Positions 4,714 to 5,522 of a stretch of 5,522 nucleotides of DNA are shown here, in pieces (position 1 is the first letter of the stretch; the number at the start of each line of letters is the position of its first letter). The stretch is from Verrucomicrobiota bacterium (GTDB taxonomy: Bacteria; Verrucomicrobiota; Verrucomicrobiia; Verrucomicrobiales; DEV007). The notes under the pieces are model-generated. The model made no database searches. It was not told the origin of the DNA and saw only the letters and a program-made list of their open reading frames with translations. Made by a program: the position numbers and the translations under genes. The stretch spans positions 1 through 5,522 of the forward strand of contig JAHDCN010000202.1 of NCBI GenBank assembly GCA_020629815.1, in the 5' to 3' direction.

Positions 4714-5522
4714 CAGCCGCTCAATATAGTCCCTCACCTGAAGCACCGTCTCTTTCAGCGTACTGGTCCCGGCCGTGATTCCCACCCTCTGCACACCCCG
4801 GAACCACTCCGGCTCCACCTCATCCGGCGTCGCCACTTGATATGCTCTTACTCCTTTCGAGGTCACCGTTTTCACCAGCTGACCGGTATTGTTCGAGTTG
4901 TGTCCGCCCACCACGATGATTACTTGGTTTTCGTCACACAGTTTTTCCAACGCGTCCTGTCGTTTCTTGGTAGGCTGGCAAACTGTATCTACAAACCTTA
5001 CTTCAGCTTCGGGTTGAACAGTGCGGATATACTTAACTAACTCTTCTACAAGGGAAATTGGCTGTGTCGTTTGTGAGATCACTCCAATCTTTTCCATCGC
5101 CGGCAATGCATCGATATCCGTTTTTGAAAGCACTACGCGGGCACTTGGGAAATCACCAACCAGGCCGTTGACCTCCACATGACCGGACTTCCCAATGACC
5201 ACCGGGGAATACCCCTCCAACACCAGCTGCGCCAGCGCAGTATGTGCCTTTTTCACCAGAGGACACGTGGTATCCGTGACTTCCCTGCCCGCCGCTCGCC
5301 AGCGATCCCGGTCCCGATCCGACGCGCCATGAGCCGTGATCACCACATCCGGTGTGACTGCAGAGTCTAAATTGTCCAATCGACCGGATTCAGCACCAAG
5401 CCGCTGCATACGCTCGCTCACCACCGGATTGTGCACTAGTTGACCCAAAATCGTTACCGGTTTTCGTGTCGCAACTTCTTCCGTTGCCGCAATCGCATCG
5501 CGAACTCCGAAACACATACCAT
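4705..5522 (-). CDS. ispH: 4-hydroxy-3-methylbut-2-enyl diphosphate reductase (IspH), 5' end beyond the window
   Basis: IspH is the last enzyme of the MEP pathway: a cytoplasmic 4Fe-4S protein that reductively converts HMBPP to IPP and DMAPP. About 271 codons are visible. Numbering from the M at 5517, the three cluster cysteines are C2 (MCFGVRDAI), C85 (DTTCPLV) and C180 (DTVCQPTKKRQ). Substrate-pocket residues are H29 (LVHNPVV), H63 (AHGAS), H113 and E115 (SGHVEVNG), the SQTT threonines at 150-151, S208 and N210 (HNSNN), and S252 (AGTST). The ATG at 5517 is not the true start: C2 is the first cluster ligand, which in the family lies about a dozen residues in, and the frame continues open through a Gly codon to the window edge. 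The gene converges on the secreted-protein gene, and its stop sits inside that gene's terminator T-tract. All key residues are intact. Confidence 0.96.
   Translation of the reverse strand, partial: GMCFGVRDAIAATEEVATRKPVTILGQLVHNPVVSERMQRLGAESGRLDNLDSAVTPDVVITAHGASDRDRDRWRAAGREVTDTTCPLVKKAHTALAQLVLEGYSPVVIGKSGHVEVNGLVGDFPSARVVLSKTDIDALPAMEKIGVISQTTQPISLVEELVKYIRTVQPEAEVRFVDTVCQPTKKRQDALEKLCDENQVIIVVGGHNSNNTGQLVKTVTSKGVRAYQVATPDEVEPEWFRGVQRVGITAGTSTLKETVLQVRDYIERLKK

Noticed and set aside
4696..5040. 114-codon + strand frame antisense to ispH
   Set aside because: ispH has all catalytic and cluster residues intact; the antisense translation is His/Arg-rich and resembles nothing known.

Overview
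The window looks like ordinary chromosome from a PVC-superphylum bacterium, most likely a Verrucomicrobiota member. This is inferred from the C-terminus of a Planctomycetes/Verrucomicrobia-type heme-binding-domain protein at the left edge, the moderate GC content, the general lack of strong Shine-Dalgarno sequences, and the short form of IspH at the right edge. There are no rRNA or tRNA genes, CRISPR arrays or transposase genes. Gene density is high, and the longest gene-free stretch is 167 bases.

Layout from left to right. (1) 1-299, +: the end of a large heme-binding-domain protein. (2) 327-815, +: a DUF6428-type protein with a cysteine-rich tail, of a family I associate with arsenic-resistance neighbourhoods. 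(3) 826-3201, -: a compact four-gene unit, read right to left: a short-chain dehydrogenase/reductase, a 60-residue conserved-looking small protein, a FetA-type ABC ATPase and a FetB (UPF0014) permease. Spacings are 6 bases, 4 bases and a 4-base ATGA overlap, so cotranscription is very likely. (4) 3234-3929, +: a metallo-beta-lactamase-fold hydrolase divergent from the SDR, with only 32 bases between the two start codons. (5) 4097-4648, +: a small secreted protein with a signal peptide and a CARDB/Ig-like domain, preceded by a leader whose last 46 bases contain no G. (6) A strong intrinsic terminator at 4676-4713. (7) 4705-5522, -: ispH, whose 5' end lies beyond the window; its stop codon falls inside the terminator's T-tract.

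FetAB-type transporters are linked to metal (iron) export and oxidative-stress tolerance in E. coli. The convergent cysteine-rich DUF6428 protein would fit a metal or metalloid theme, but this link is inference from proximity. IspH (isoprenoid biosynthesis, 4Fe-4S enzyme) and the heme-binding protein appear to be independent neighbours. I did not find a clearly new multi-gene system. The best leads are the SDR/small-protein/FetAB unit, the cysteine tail of the DUF6428 protein, and the G-free leader of the secreted protein.
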